64,000 nucleotides of DNA from Vibrio hannami (GCF_029589055.1 NZ_JARQZP010000007.1:1674001-1738000), one strand, 5' to 3'. Counted from the stretch's first letter, positions 16,768 through 27,292 are shown. Notes: generated from the sequence alone by a model not told the origin. Made by a program: numbers and translations.

Positions 16768-18813
16768 TTAAATCTTAAAGTAACTCATCTCTTGTTGCAG
16801 TTGAGCAGACAGCCCTTTAAGGTCTTGTGTTGATTTAGCTATTGCCTCTGCTCCCTGACCTGTTTGAATAGACTGAGAACGAATTTCTTCAGAAAGGTTA
16901 CCCACTTCTTTAGATGCAATGCTCTGCTCTTCAGCTGCGCTGGCAATTTGATTCGTTAAATCTGTAATATCTGCCACCATTTTTTCAATATCCGTCAGGG
17001 CGTTATTCACTTCATGAGTAACAGCGACAATTTGTCCAGCCTGGCTCTGGCCTTGGTTCATCGACTCAACGGATCTCTGTGCTTGCTGTTGTACTTTCGA
17101 AATCATTCCCTCAATCTCGACTGTCGATTCCTGAGTACTCTTAGCCAATGCACGCACCTCATCTGCCACAACAGCAAAACCACGGCCTTGCTCTCCTGCT
17201 CGGGCCGCTTCTATGGCAGCGTTGAGAGCCAAAAGGTTGGTTTGATCCGCAATTCCCTTAATAACATTCAAAATGTTGGTAATATCTTCAGCACTTGAGG
17301 CAAGATCCTCAATCTGGGTAGACGTTGAGTTCAAGCTATCCGCTAACTGAGATACGCCTCCGGCGGCTGTCTCAGCTTTCTCTGAGCCAAGCTTAACCAG
17401 TTGATCTGCCTGATTTGCCGAACTGGCAGCATTAGCAGCACTGTCAGCTACCGATGAAGCTGTTACCTGCATTTCATCAATGGCAACCGTTACCTGATCA
17501 ACAGAATGAATCTGGTTTTGAACATTACTGTTGGTCTGTTCTGCTATGGTCGCTAAAGATTCGGCGGCTGTAGATTGTGATTGCGTAGCACTCACTACCT
17601 GAGAAATAGTAGAGCGTAATTGGGTAGTCATCATTACTATTGATGCAAAAATACTGTTTGGATACTTTTTGACTTCAACCTGATTGGAAAGGTCACCCTG
17701 AGCAACTCGTTTGGTAATTGACGCTATTTCTGATGGCTCTCCGCCTACCATGTGAAGTACCTCTCGTACGATCCAGTAGCTCATATATACCGCTAATATT
17801 AATGATACTGTGGCAACCAACATACTATGCGTTGAAGCCGATTTCGCAGATTCATGGGCGTGTTCGATCTCTTGATTAACATTACTGTTTTCAGCATCCA
17901 CTAACTGGTCGATTACCTGAGCGATAGCTAGCATATTCCTTTCACCCGCCCCCTGCTCGATAAACACCGTCAAGTCACTCAAAGTTAATTTCACTTGATT
18001 CATCGCATGCCTGGCATCTATTTCCGGCTCGGCAGACTCTTTATGCCACTTCTCAGCTACCAACTCAGCTTGCTCCAATTTTTTAAGTAGTTCACTGCCA
18101 TCGTAATATGCACCCGCCAGATGCTCTTTTAACGCAGAAACCTGTTGAGCAAATGCTTTTTGACCTTCCGTATATGGTTCTAGTGCTTTTTCATCTCCAG
18201 ACAACAAAAAGCCCCGCTGGCCAGTTTCCTGGTTTATCACTGCAATCAAAACTGTGTTGAGTAATTCATAACCATCACGATCATATCGTTCATCAAACTC
18301 TGTGAACATTTCGTCCAAAATTGTGCGGAATTCCGATATTGTCTTAGGTCCGATATCGCGTCCAGACAGTTTAAAATAAAGCTCAGTTGCGGCCTCTCCC
18401 TGAGCAATTTCTTTCCGCATTTCTATTTGTGGTTCAGCAGCTTCACGTAGCCATATCTTTTGAAGTTCTTCTATCTTTTCGACACGTTCTAACTGTAGTG
18501 GGTCATTTCTATATGCGGTTTTAAGTTCAGTAATCTGTTGCTCAAAGTCACTCAAACTTTGGGTGTAGCGGCTTAGGAAACCTTCTTTACCGGATATCAA
18601 AAAACCCCGCATACCCGATTCCATCTCGAGCATTTCAGTGCGAATAGCGTTTACTCGCGTCACCATCGACATCTCATCGGTCAGTGAAGTATTAACTTTC
18701 AAAAGGTTCTGAACCGATGAGTTGGAAAGGAAAGAAAGCAATAATATTGCAAGAATAGGAATGGCAAAACCAACAAGAAGTTTGGTGCTCAGACGAAGTT
18801 TGTTAAATAGCAT
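16768..18813 (-). CDS. Methyl-accepting chemotaxis protein with two CHASE3-type sensor repeats
   Basis: 681 residues from MLFNKLRLSTKLLVGFAIPI. An earlier in-frame ATG at 18849 is possible but adds a non-typical leader. TM1 is at about 7-30. The periplasmic part has two helical-bundle CHASE3 units, each with the hallmark turn: MESGMRGFLISGKE, and later ETGQRGFLLSGDE. TM2 is near 330, followed by HAMP and a long coiled-coil signalling domain. The tip contains the invariant hairpin IADQTNLLALNAAIEAARAG. It ends in QQEMSYFKI, without the NWETF-type pentapeptide that tethers CheR/CheB. The ligand is unknown. Confidence 0.93.
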   Translation of the reverse strand: MLFNKLRLSTKLLVGFAIPILAILLLSFLSNSSVQNLLKVNTSLTDEMSMVTRVNAIRTEMLEMESGMRGFLISGKEGFLSRYTQSLSDFEQQITELKTAYRNDPLQLERVEKIEELQKIWLREAAEPQIEMRKEIAQGEAATELYFKLSGRDIGPKTISEFRTILDEMFTEFDERYDRDGYELLNTVLIAVINQETGQRGFLLSGDEKALEPYTEGQKAFAQQVSALKEHLAGAYYDGSELLKKLEQAELVAEKWHKESAEPEIDARHAMNQVKLTLSDLTVFIEQGAGERNMLAIAQVIDQLVDAENSNVNQEIEHAHESAKSASTHSMLVATVSLILAVYMSYWIVREVLHMVGGEPSEIASITKRVAQGDLSNQVEVKKYPNSIFASIVMMTTQLRSTISQVVSATQSQSTAAESLATIAEQTNSNVQNQIHSVDQVTVAIDEMQVTASSVADSAANAASSANQADQLVKLGSEKAETAAGGVSQLADSLNSTSTQIEDLASSAEDITNILNVIKGIADQTNLLALNAAIEAARAGEQGRGFAVVADEVRALAKSTQESTVEIEGMISKVQQQAQRSVESMNQGQSQAGQIVAVTHEVNNALTDIEKMVADITDLTNQIASAAEEQSIASKEVGNLSEEIRSQSIQTGQGAEAIAKSTQDLKGLSAQLQQEMSYFKI

Positions 18814-18910
18814 GCTACCACCAAGTAGATAATTTCCTTTTATCCACAAATATTAACATAAGCTCAGATAGTACTTTAATTAAAATTATATTCTTGGCGA
18901 ATTTTCCAAT

Positions 18911-19564
18911 TCATTTTTTCTCTATCAGATAAGTACCAGCCTTCCAGTCGAAATTACTTTTGATTACTCGTGCGGGATTACCAGCAACCATGGCATTGTC
19001 GACATTCACATACTTGGTAACAACACTACCCAGCCCAACAATGCAGTTGTCCCCTACACCAGAACCAGTAGCGAACTTAACGGAGCTGCCAACATAACAC
19101 CGCTCCCCAATATTGATATCTTTATCGAGCTTGCCTGCTCCGTGTGTCCAGAACTGAGAGTATCTGCCTGCAATCCAGGTGTTGTCTCCAATAGTGATAT
19201 TACCAGCTATATCAAAGAAGTGATGGGATGTAATTAAAACTGAACTTCCGATGGTAAGCTTTCTTTCATAGCCATCATCCGCAAACTCTGGATCTTTAGT
19301 CCACCGCCCGCAAGTAAAGGTATTGAAGTTATCTATTGCAGTGTCGTGACCAATGGTTAATAACATAGGGCCCGAAAACTTGTTGAACATACCGATTTTG
19401 CAACCATTCAGCTCAGCACTTTCTACACAAATGAGCGTTAGCCAGGAGATATGTGCATCAGAGATCCTGTAGTTGAGTAGCAGTTTATATAGGAAAACTC
19501 TTAACCTGTTGGTAGGCAAAAGGCTAATGCCAATCGCCGTCATGAGCCTGATTTTATGTTTCAA
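18911..19564 (-). CDS. Hexapeptide-repeat acyltransferase (WcaF/CysE-like fold)
   Basis: 217 residues with a TTG start preceded by GATGGA. A short helical N-terminus is followed by a left-handed beta-helix of hexapeptide repeats (TIGDNTWIAG, NIGERCYVGSSVKFATGSGVGDNCIVGLGSVVTK, written here in parts) and the GNPARVIK exit motif. This is typical of sugar or LPS O-acetyltransferases. The stretch FDIAGNITIGDNTWI resembles WcaF-type enzymes. The catalytic His is probably in ITSHHFFD. Acceptor unknown. It is not linked to the capsule locus, which begins about 8 kb away. Confidence 0.82.
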   Translation of the reverse strand: MKHKIRLMTAIGISLLPTNRLRVFLYKLLLNYRISDAHISWLTLICVESAELNGCKIGMFNKFSGPMLLTIGHDTAIDNFNTFTCGRWTKDPEFADDGYERKLTIGSSVLITSHHFFDIAGNITIGDNTWIAGRYSQFWTHGAGKLDKDINIGERCYVGSSVKFATGSGVGDNCIVGLGSVVTKYVNVDNAMVAGNPARVIKSNFDWKAGTYLIEKK

Positions 19565-19799
19565 AATACTTTATCCATCAAAAGTAATCACCGATCAAAG
19601 AGGAGCCTTTTACATCATTCATATAAGCTATGAATTAACACTAAAATACACCTATAGCTGGTTTTGATTATACTTATTCGCACCTTACGTACCGTTAGAA
19701 GTTTGTAATTTTATTTTTCCTAACCTACTGTAAGAACTAGCTTAAATCGAAGGAGTCGCTATACTAAATCGAGTAGATTCAACACTATAGAGATTCAAT

Positions 19800-20486
19800 A
19801 TGCCTACTGTATTTATCACCGGAGCTAATCGTGGCATCGGTCTTGCCTTGGTTAAAGAATATTTATCGTTAGATTACGTAGTACACGCTACGTTTCGTTC
19901 AACAGACTCTTCATCCGAGCTACTTAGCCTCTCAGAGCATGAGTCCAATTTGACATGCTATCAGTTGGAGGTAACCGACTACGAAGCACTTAGCAACTTA
20001 GTTGCGACACTGCCGGCAATAGACTTGTTGATTAACAATGCAGGCTACTATGGACCCAAAGGGTATGGTTTTGGTAATACCGATATAGACGAATGGCGTA
20101 AGGTATTTGAGATCAACACCATCGCTCCACTAAAATTAGTGGAAGCGTTCTATCCCTTGCTGATGAAAGGCGACCAAAAACGCATCGCATGTATCTCTTC
20201 TAAAGTAGGTAGTATGGCTGAAAACACCTCTGGTGGTGGCTACATTTACCGCTCTTCAAAAGCGGCATTAAACTCGGTGGTAAAAAGCTTAAGCAATGAT
20301 CTTTCACCAGAAGGATTTACGGCTGTTGCCCTGCATCCTGGTTGGGTACAAACTGAAATGGGTGGGCCACGAGCACTTATCAGCACTCAAGCTAGTGCAA
20401 ATGGGTTAGCCAATGTTATCGAAAACCTGACTGGCTCAGATACAGGCCGTTTCCTGAATTATGATGGAACCGAGTTACCCTGGTAA
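19800..20486 (+). CDS. SDR-family oxidoreductase (CsgA/C-factor-like)
   Basis: 228-residue classical short-chain dehydrogenase with an intact active site. It has TGANRGIG (residues 7-14), NNAGYYG near 79, the catalytic Ser in ACISSK, and Tyr/Lys in YIYRSSKAALN. HPGWVQTEMGG follows. It resembles the C-factor/sniffer subgroup. The substrate is unknown. It converges with topB, with only 4 bases between the stop codons. Confidence 0.88.
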   Translation: MPTVFITGANRGIGLALVKEYLSLDYVVHATFRSTDSSSELLSLSEHESNLTCYQLEVTDYEALSNLVATLPAIDLLINNAGYYGPKGYGFGNTDIDEWRKVFEINTIAPLKLVEAFYPLLMKGDQKRIACISSKVGSMAENTSGGGYIYRSSKAALNSVVKSLSNDLSPEGFTAVALHPGWVQTEMGGPRALISTQASANGLANVIENLTGSDTGRFLNYDGTELPW

Positions 20487-20490
20487 ATAA

Positions 20491-22422
20491 TTATGACTTA
20501 CTCTTTTTTGTGAACTTTTTTCTTTTCTGGTAGGGCTTACGCTGCACCGGCGGTAACGAACGTAAAGAGTCAGGAACAGGCGACACTTTAACCTGTTCAA
20601 TAAGCCCTTGAACGCTGGTTGTAAGAGTGTCGATAAAGGGTTGGTAACTCTGTTTTTTCTCTACCATTAACTGGAGCTGGTGCTCCCAGTGTGCTGTCAT
20701 ATCAGGATAAGTCGACTCTGCTGGAAGAGCATGGATTAGTCCTCGTCCAGCCTCCGTGCTCAGCACGGTTTTACCCTGTCGATTCAATAGCTTTCGTTTG
20801 AAAAGCGTATCAAGAATGCCGGCTCTGGTTGCTTCAGTGCCTAAACCATCGGTTTCTCGTAAAATTTTCTTTAGCTCTTTATCGTTAACAAATCGGGCTA
20901 TTCCCGTCATTGCCTGCAACAAAGTGGCTTCAGTGAAGTGCTTTGGTGGTTCCGTTTTTCTGTCCTTGATTTCCCCTTCGCGGCAGGTAAGCACAGTACC
21001 TTTTTTCAGCGGCGGCACAGCATCTATCCCTTCATCATTTTGCTGTTTATTGCCTGTGACCACTTTCCAGCCTGGATTCGTTAACTGCCGCCCTTTAGCG
21101 ATAAATGTTCCACCAGCAATATCGAACACCAATCTGGCTTCTGCATATACCGCCGGAGGATAAAACTGAATGATGTATTGCCGGGCAATAAGCTGATAGA
21201 TTTTCATCTCATTACCCGATAACGCATTTACCGACGCTTTCTTAGGCGTTGGAATAATGGCGTGGTGCGCATCCACTTTTTTATCATTCCACGCTTTAGA
21301 CTTAATATTGGTATCAGCGCCAGAAACCACTTGTTGCATCTCTTTGGCATTGTTCTCGATCGCACCTAAAACAGATGCCGCCTGAGCATAATGTTCTTTC
21401 GGGAGATAACGGCTATCCGAACGAGGATACGTAATCAGCTTGTGCTTTTCATAAAGCGCCTGGCAGACATTCAGTACATCCTGAGCACTCATACCATAAC
21501 GCTTGGCCGCGTCTATTTGCAGCGCAGATAGCGAATAAGGTAACGGAGCGTATTGCTTGGTTTCTTTCTGTTCTGAATCTGTCACCGTTGCAGGCTGGCC
21601 TTTAATCCGCCCTGCAACATTCTCAACTAGTTTTCTGTTTAACACCCTACCTTCTTCATCCTGCCATGGCTTACATGCCTCGCTGGGTTTCCAACGTGCC
21701 CTGATATCAAAAGAGTCAGCGCCATCCTGATAAGGAATAAGTGCATGCAGGGTGAAGTAGTCTTTAGGGACAAAGTTCTCTATCTCTTCGTCCCTTCTAA
21801 CAACAAGGCCAAGTACTGGCGTTTGAACCCGACCTACAGAAAGTACTCCTCCATAACCTGCTTTTTGTCCAAGCAGTGTGTATGCCCGAGACATATTCAT
21901 ACCATACAGCCAATCAGCTCGTGATCTCGCAAGCGCAGAAACGGATAGAGAAACGAACTCGCGATTACTGCGCATTTTACTGAGCGCTCTCTTTACTGCG
22001 GGCAAGTTAAGGTCGCTGATAAGCAACCGCTCGATACTGGCCTTTTTTGTCTTGCTTACTTTAAGATAGTCGATCACCTCATCGACCAGAAGTTGGCCTT
22101 CACGATCCGGGTCGCCAGCATGGATTATCTGGTTTGTCTCTTTAAGCAACTTGCGTATAACGGTTAATTGCTTGCTTGAGCTTTTTCTTGGCCTTAACTG
22201 CCACTGCTCTGGAACAATGGGCAGATCGGCCATGTTCCATTTTTTATAACGCTCATCGTAAGCGTCTGGCTCGACCTGCTCCAGCAAGTGGCCAATACAC
22301 CAGGTCACGACATCACCGTTACCACAACGAATAAATCCCTGATCCTTTTTTTGAGGATTAGGCAGAGCAGACGCTATTGCGCGACCTAGGCTCGGTTTTT
22401 CTGCGATAAACAGTCGTGACAT
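20491..22422 (-). CDS. topB: DNA topoisomerase III
   Basis: Type IA topoisomerase (643 residues; E. coli 653) that decatenates replication and recombination intermediates. The N-terminal Toprim domain has FIAEKPSLGRAIA and HAGDPDREGQLLVDEV. The active-site Tyr is in KLITYPRSDSRYLP, near residue 330. GYGGVLSVGRVQTPVLGLVV and GLGTEATRAG are also present. The basic C-terminal tail (KPYQKRKKFTKKSKS) is typical. No damage seen. Confidence 0.96.
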   Translation of the reverse strand: MSRLFIAEKPSLGRAIASALPNPQKKDQGFIRCGNGDVVTWCIGHLLEQVEPDAYDERYKKWNMADLPIVPEQWQLRPRKSSSKQLTVIRKLLKETNQIIHAGDPDREGQLLVDEVIDYLKVSKTKKASIERLLISDLNLPAVKRALSKMRSNREFVSLSVSALARSRADWLYGMNMSRAYTLLGQKAGYGGVLSVGRVQTPVLGLVVRRDEEIENFVPKDYFTLHALIPYQDGADSFDIRARWKPSEACKPWQDEEGRVLNRKLVENVAGRIKGQPATVTDSEQKETKQYAPLPYSLSALQIDAAKRYGMSAQDVLNVCQALYEKHKLITYPRSDSRYLPKEHYAQAASVLGAIENNAKEMQQVVSGADTNIKSKAWNDKKVDAHHAIIPTPKKASVNALSGNEMKIYQLIARQYIIQFYPPAVYAEARLVFDIAGGTFIAKGRQLTNPGWKVVTGNKQQNDEGIDAVPPLKKGTVLTCREGEIKDRKTEPPKHFTEATLLQAMTGIARFVNDKELKKILRETDGLGTEATRAGILDTLFKRKLLNRQGKTVLSTEAGRGLIHALPAESTYPDMTAHWEHQLQLMVEKKQSYQPFIDTLTTSVQGLIEQVKVSPVPDSLRSLPPVQRKPYQKRKKFTKKSKS

Positions 22423-22537
22423 AAAGAATTTAACAAGGCAAACAATAGAAAGGCCACATTATCGAATGCGGCCATAGAAATGCAAGTAAAAACTGGTTAT
22501 TTATACAGTTGTATTTAAATGTACAAGATTTTCAACG

Positions 22538-23086
22538 CTAGAGATATTCAACAAATCGGGTCAGATCACGCTCAGGCACTTTCATTGGAGTACAACCTGG
22601 TGTTCCGAGATAGAGAAAGCCAACGATTTCATCTTGCTCCCCCAGACCAAATGCCTTATGAACTTCAGGGTGAAACATCCATGAACCAGAACGCCAGAAT
22701 CCCTGATAACCCTGAGCTACCGCAGCCATTTGCATTGCCTGAGCCGCACAACCAGCAGATAAGTGCTGCTCGAGAGGCGGGATTTTGTCGTGCGGTTTTA
22801 CTTTAGCGATAACAGTGATAACCATTGGCGCTCTAAATGGTGCTTTACGCAATTTCTCGACGACAGCTTCATCGCTGTTTTCAGATTCAGCGGCACGAAC
22901 GAGGATATCAGACAATTTTTCCAGTCCATCTCCTTCAGAAATAACAAATCTCCACGGGGTTAACCCCCCATGGTCTGGGGCTCTTAAGCCTGCTTTAAGA
23001 ATATTTTCCAGAGCCTGACCTTGAGGTGCAGGCTCTGATAACTTAGCAATTGAACGACGATTTAATAATAGATCCAGCGCATCCAT
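22538..23086 (-). CDS. ydjA: NAD(P)H nitroreductase YdjA-like
   Basis: 182-residue flavoprotein oxidoreductase (E. coli YdjA is 183). MDALDLLLNRRS is chosen as start: it matches YdjA and has the strong AGAGGA ribosome site six bases upstream. The 9-residue longer form starting at 23113 has none. FMN-binding motifs are NRRS near residue 9, RAPDHGG, and VGFLYLGTP near the end. The physiological substrate is unknown. Confidence 0.92.
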   Translation of the reverse strand: MDALDLLLNRRSIAKLSEPAPQGQALENILKAGLRAPDHGGLTPWRFVISEGDGLEKLSDILVRAAESENSDEAVVEKLRKAPFRAPMVITVIAKVKPHDKIPPLEQHLSAGCAAQAMQMAAVAQGYQGFWRSGSWMFHPEVHKAFGLGEQDEIVGFLYLGTPGCTPMKVPERDLTRFVEYL

Positions 23087-23147
23087 TCGGAATCCTCTAA
23101 GATATGATGACAACAGTTATATGAGAATAATTATCAATATAGCTTAT

Positions 23148-25151
23148 TTAGATCTTAATTCCCAACTCTAGTCCTTGTCTTATCGCTCTCACTGCGTCCA
23201 GTTCGCCTGCTTTGTCTGCACCACCAATGACATGCAGCTTATCTCCAAAGGATTTCCATTCGCTTTCAAAAGGACGCACTGACTCCTGACCTGCACATAT
23301 CACCACTTTATCTGCATCCAGAAGCTGCTGCTTGCCTTTGAATTTTATGTGCAAACCATCATCATCGATACTTTCATAACTCACTCCACCCATCAGGTTT
23401 ACACCGCGCTTTTCAAGTGTGCGTTTGTGAATCCAACCGGTAGTTTTACCCGGCCCCTTACCTACCCGACTTTTGCGTCGCTGTAGCACCCACACGGTTT
23501 TATCGCTGATCATATCTGGATATGGATATAAACCACCGGGATGTGCCATCTCAGGGTCGATTCCCCACTCATGCAGCCAGTCGACAAGTTGATGACCGTT
23601 TGGCTCGGTTATCATGGTCGCAATATCAATACCGATCCCACCAGCTCCAACTACAGCAACTTTTTCGCCAACATACGTCTTATCTTTAATCAGAGTTTGG
23701 TAGTCGATGACTTTTTTCGGGTTATCAATCCCCTTAATATCAACTTTTCTAGGCGCAACACCCGATGCCATGATGACTTCATCATAATCTTTCAATACAT
23801 CAAGACTGGCTTCGGTATTGAGTTTGAGGTTTACTCCGGTTTCATCAAGTCGGTTGGCAAAATATCGAATGGTTTCCCTGAACTCTTCTTTGCCGGGGAT
23901 CTGCATTGCAAGCCTGAACTGGCCACCTATTCGATCTTGTTTTTCAAACAGGTCAACCTGATGGCCACGCTCCGCTGCTGTCGTAGCAGCAGAAAGGCCT
24001 GCCGGACCAGCCCCAACAACAGCTACTTTTTTCTTAATTTGAGCTGGTTGCACTTCTAATTCTGTTTCGTAACACGCTCTTGGGTTTACAAGGCAACTCG
24101 CTCGTTTACCCTGAAAAATGTTGTCCAGACAAGCCTGATTACACCCGATACATGTGTTTATTAGATTTGCGTTATCGTTAGATGCCTTTTCTACAAAATA
24201 CGGATCAGCAAGGAAAGGCCTTGCCATAGAGACCATATCCGCTTTTCCTGATTCCAAAATGGACTCGGCTTCTTCAGGAGTATTGATTCGGTTACAAGTA
24301 ACGATTGGTACGTTGACATGCGGCTTCACTTTCTCGGTTACCCAGGTAAATGCAGCTCTTGGAACCTGAGTAGCGATAGTAGGGACACGCGCTTCGTGCC
24401 AACCGATACCAGTATTAATAATAGTTACGCCTGCATCTTCCAGCGCCTTAGCCAGCATCACCACTTCTTCAAATGTGCTGCCTTCTTCAACCAAATCCAG
24501 CATCGAAAGTCGGAATATGATTATGAACTCTTCGCCGACCGCTTTTCTGATGGCTTTTACCACCTCTAGCGGGAAGCGAATGCGTTTCTTATAGGTACCG
24601 CCCCACTCGTCATAACGCATATTGGTTCGTTTACAGATAAACTGATTCAGCAGATAGCCTTCAGAACCCATCACCTCGACGCCATCGTAACCAGCAAGCT
24701 GCGCTAGAGAGGCACTATTAGCAAACGCGTCGATGGTTTTCCTAATCTGACGCTCACTCATTTCACTCGGAGCAAATTTTGAAATAGGCGCTTTGATCCC
24801 TGAAGCACTCTGGGAGAACGGATGCATCGCATAACGCCCGGCGTGAAGTATCTGCAGCGCGATTTTGCCACCGTGTTTATGGACAGCTTCGGTTATAACT
24901 TTATGCTCTTTGGCATGTTTTGGTTTACTAAATTCTGCGCTTAACGGATGCAGACGCCCACGTAGATTTGGTGAAAACCCACCAGTGACTATCAAACCCA
25001 CGCCGCCTTTGGCACGTTCTTCATAAAACGCCGCTAGACGCCCCATTCCTTCTTTATGTTCTTCCAGTCCCGTGTGCATGGAACCCATCAGTACTCTGTT
25101 TCTTAACTGGGTAAAACCTAAATCCAGGGGCTTCATTAAATTTGGATACAT
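23148..25151 (-). CDS. fadH: 2,4-dienoyl-CoA reductase (NADPH)
   Basis: Auxiliary enzyme of beta-oxidation that reduces 2,4-dienoyl-CoA from unsaturated fatty acids; 667 residues (E. coli 672). The N-terminal TIM barrel binds FMN (old yellow enzyme family; RNRVLMGSMHTGLEE). A 4Fe-4S cluster motif CIGCNQACLDNIFQGKRASC follows near 335-355, then two Rossmann units for FAD and NADPH (VVGAGPAGLSAATTAAERG; VVGAGGIGIDIA). MYPNLMKPLDLGF is chosen as start, matching E. coli, with GAAG upstream. An in-frame ATG six codons earlier (25169) is possible. Confidence 0.95.
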   Translation of the reverse strand: MYPNLMKPLDLGFTQLRNRVLMGSMHTGLEEHKEGMGRLAAFYEERAKGGVGLIVTGGFSPNLRGRLHPLSAEFSKPKHAKEHKVITEAVHKHGGKIALQILHAGRYAMHPFSQSASGIKAPISKFAPSEMSERQIRKTIDAFANSASLAQLAGYDGVEVMGSEGYLLNQFICKRTNMRYDEWGGTYKKRIRFPLEVVKAIRKAVGEEFIIIFRLSMLDLVEEGSTFEEVVMLAKALEDAGVTIINTGIGWHEARVPTIATQVPRAAFTWVTEKVKPHVNVPIVTCNRINTPEEAESILESGKADMVSMARPFLADPYFVEKASNDNANLINTCIGCNQACLDNIFQGKRASCLVNPRACYETELEVQPAQIKKKVAVVGAGPAGLSAATTAAERGHQVDLFEKQDRIGGQFRLAMQIPGKEEFRETIRYFANRLDETGVNLKLNTEASLDVLKDYDEVIMASGVAPRKVDIKGIDNPKKVIDYQTLIKDKTYVGEKVAVVGAGGIGIDIATMITEPNGHQLVDWLHEWGIDPEMAHPGGLYPYPDMISDKTVWVLQRRKSRVGKGPGKTTGWIHKRTLEKRGVNLMGGVSYESIDDDGLHIKFKGKQQLLDADKVVICAGQESVRPFESEWKSFGDKLHVIGGADKAGELDAVRAIRQGLELGIKI

Positions 25152-25386
25152 AGCAGACTTCACTTTCATCGTTATACTTATGGTCAGACCAGAATAGGCA
25201 CTTAGAGATCAAAAATCAAACAACTGTTTACATTTGTGCAACATTGATCAATTTTGTCTGTGTTTGCGTATCAAAATGCATGAGCATCGAATAAGAAATT
25301 TGTTGGATGATTCAGAATGTCGTAGGATTGTCCCATCTGATTACCGCTTTATTAACAGGCACTAATCACTGTCTGCAGGAAATAGA

Positions 25387-27249
25387 ATGAAAACTGTATT
25401 TCGAATCATTGGTAAGTTTTTTAAATTTATATGGATGTTAATAAATTTCATCCGCCTCGCGGTTTATAACCTGATCTTTCTTGGGATACTCGCTGCTATC
25501 TATATCGGTTATACCCATACTCAAATAGAAAAGCCTGCTGCTCCTCAACCAGTCAAAGAGGCTTCTGCACTGGTGCTCAACCTCTCAGGTCCAATTGTAG
25601 AGCAGAGAACCTACGTTAATCCGATGGATTCATTTACAGGCTCACTGTTTGGACGAGAGCTTCCACGAGAAAATGTACTTTTCGATATCGTTGATACTAT
25701 TCGCCATGCAGCAGAGGATGAGCAAGTTTCCGGGCTTATTTTGGCAACCGGAGAGATGTCAGAAACCAACCTGACAAAGCTTAGATACATTGCAAAAGCT
25801 ATCAAAGAATTTAAAGCAACAGGAAAGCCGGTTTTTGCTGTGGGCGAGCTTTATAACCAAAGTCAGTACTACCTAGCCAGTTACGCAGATAAGATCTACA
25901 TGGCACCTGACGGCGCAATAATGTTACGAGGTTATAGCTCGTACCCGCTTTACTATAAGTCTCTGCTAGAAAAGCTTGATGTAAATACTCATGTGTTCCG
26001 CGTTGGGACATATAAATCAGCCATCGAACCCTTCATTCGCGATGATATGTCACAGGAAGCGAAAGAGTCGGCTAGTACATGGCTAAGTCAGCTTTGGGGT
26101 GCTTACATTAGCGATGTTGCTGAAAACCGAAACATCGAGGCCAATGCAATTAACCCGTCAATGGATGATTTCCTGGCAAAACTGAGAGAAGTGAATGGCG
26201 ATCTGGCGCTACTTTCGAAAAACCTTGGACTTGTAGACGAGTTAGTCACTAGGCAGCAGTTCAGAAAGGCAATGGGTGAAACATTCGGTGTGAAGGATAA
26301 AGATAGCTACAGAGCTGTAAGTTATTACGAATACTTAACCCGTGTGCGAGGCGACTTCAACGGCAGTTCAGACGACATTGCTGTTATCGTAGCAAGCGGA
26401 ACGATTCTTGATGGAAGCCAGCCACGCGGCACCGTTGGCGGCGATACTACTTCCGCTCTTCTTCGTAAAGCACGTAAAGATGACAAGGTTAAGGCTGTAG
26501 TGCTTCGAGTAGACAGCCCTGGCGGTAGTGCATTTGCGTCGGAGGTAATTCGAAACGAAGTTCAGGCGCTACGAGATGCAGGTAAACCTGTCGTGGTATC
26601 GATGTCTAGCCTTGCAGCATCTGGCGGTTACTGGATTTCAATGAGCGCTGATAAGATCGTAGCCCAACCGACTACGCTTACTGGTTCGATAGGGATATTC
26701 AGTGTTATCACTACCTTTGAGAAAGGGCTTAACAAGCACGGTATCTACAGTGATGGTGTTGGTACTACGCCTTTCTCTGGTATGGGCATTACCAGAGGGA
26801 TATCTGACAAAGCTGGCGAAGCAATCCAGCTAGGCATTGAAAATGGCTACAACCGCTTTATCGGATTGGTTAGTGAGAACAGAGATATCAGCGTAGAAAA
26901 TGTAGATAAGGTCGCACAGGGCCGCGTATGGACTGGTCAGGATGCGATGAAAGCCGGATTAGTTGATCAGATGGGCGATTTTGATGATGCTATCGAAATC
27001 GCAGCAAACCTTGCAGGACTGGAAGACTACAATATCTACTGGGTAGAAGAATCACTAACACCAACAGAAGAGTTTATTCAGCAGTTAATGGATAGAGTCG
27101 AAGCATCGGTTGGTATTGATGTTTCTTCGATGATTCCTAAAGCTTTCCAGCCAATAACGGAAAAAGTAATACAAGATGCGGAGTTGCTTAGCAGCTTTAA
27201 CGATCCAAAAGGTTATTACGCGTTTTGCTTAAATTGTGCGGTTGATTGA
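25387..27249 (+). CDS. sppA: Signal peptide peptidase SppA (protease IV)
   Basis: Inner-membrane serine protease that degrades cleaved signal peptides. It has 620 residues (E. coli 618), so it is the long, tandem-domain form. One N-terminal membrane anchor lies at about 20-45. The general-base Lys is in VGTYKSAIEPF near residue 208 of the first domain. The nucleophile Ser is in SLAASGGYWIS near residue 411 of the second, and VDSPGGSAFASEVIRNEV lies before it. An efficient terminator follows. Confidence 0.95.
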   Translation: MKTVFRIIGKFFKFIWMLINFIRLAVYNLIFLGILAAIYIGYTHTQIEKPAAPQPVKEASALVLNLSGPIVEQRTYVNPMDSFTGSLFGRELPRENVLFDIVDTIRHAAEDEQVSGLILATGEMSETNLTKLRYIAKAIKEFKATGKPVFAVGELYNQSQYYLASYADKIYMAPDGAIMLRGYSSYPLYYKSLLEKLDVNTHVFRVGTYKSAIEPFIRDDMSQEAKESASTWLSQLWGAYISDVAENRNIEANAINPSMDDFLAKLREVNGDLALLSKNLGLVDELVTRQQFRKAMGETFGVKDKDSYRAVSYYEYLTRVRGDFNGSSDDIAVIVASGTILDGSQPRGTVGGDTTSALLRKARKDDKVKAVVLRVDSPGGSAFASEVIRNEVQALRDAGKPVVVSMSSLAASGGYWISMSADKIVAQPTTLTGSIGIFSVITTFEKGLNKHGIYSDGVGTTPFSGMGITRGISDKAGEAIQLGIENGYNRFIGLVSENRDISVENVDKVAQGRVWTGQDAMKAGLVDQMGDFDDAIEIAANLAGLEDYNIYWVEESLTPTEEFIQQLMDRVEASVGIDVSSMIPKAFQPITEKVIQDAELLSSFNDPKGYYAFCLNCAVD

Positions 27250-27268
27250 TCGTTTCCTATGAAACGAC

Positions 27269-27292
27269 AAAGGGCGCATCTGCGCCCTTTTT
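27269..27292. terminator. Bidirectional terminator sppA / DHH gene
   Basis: AAAGGGCGCA-TC-TGCGCCCTTT, a perfect 10-bp stem followed by TTG, between convergent genes. Confidence 0.92.

Noticed and set aside
22452..22473. Hairpin GGCC...GGCC between topB and ydjA as a terminator
   Set aside because: One internal mismatch and no T-run in either direction; left unannotated.
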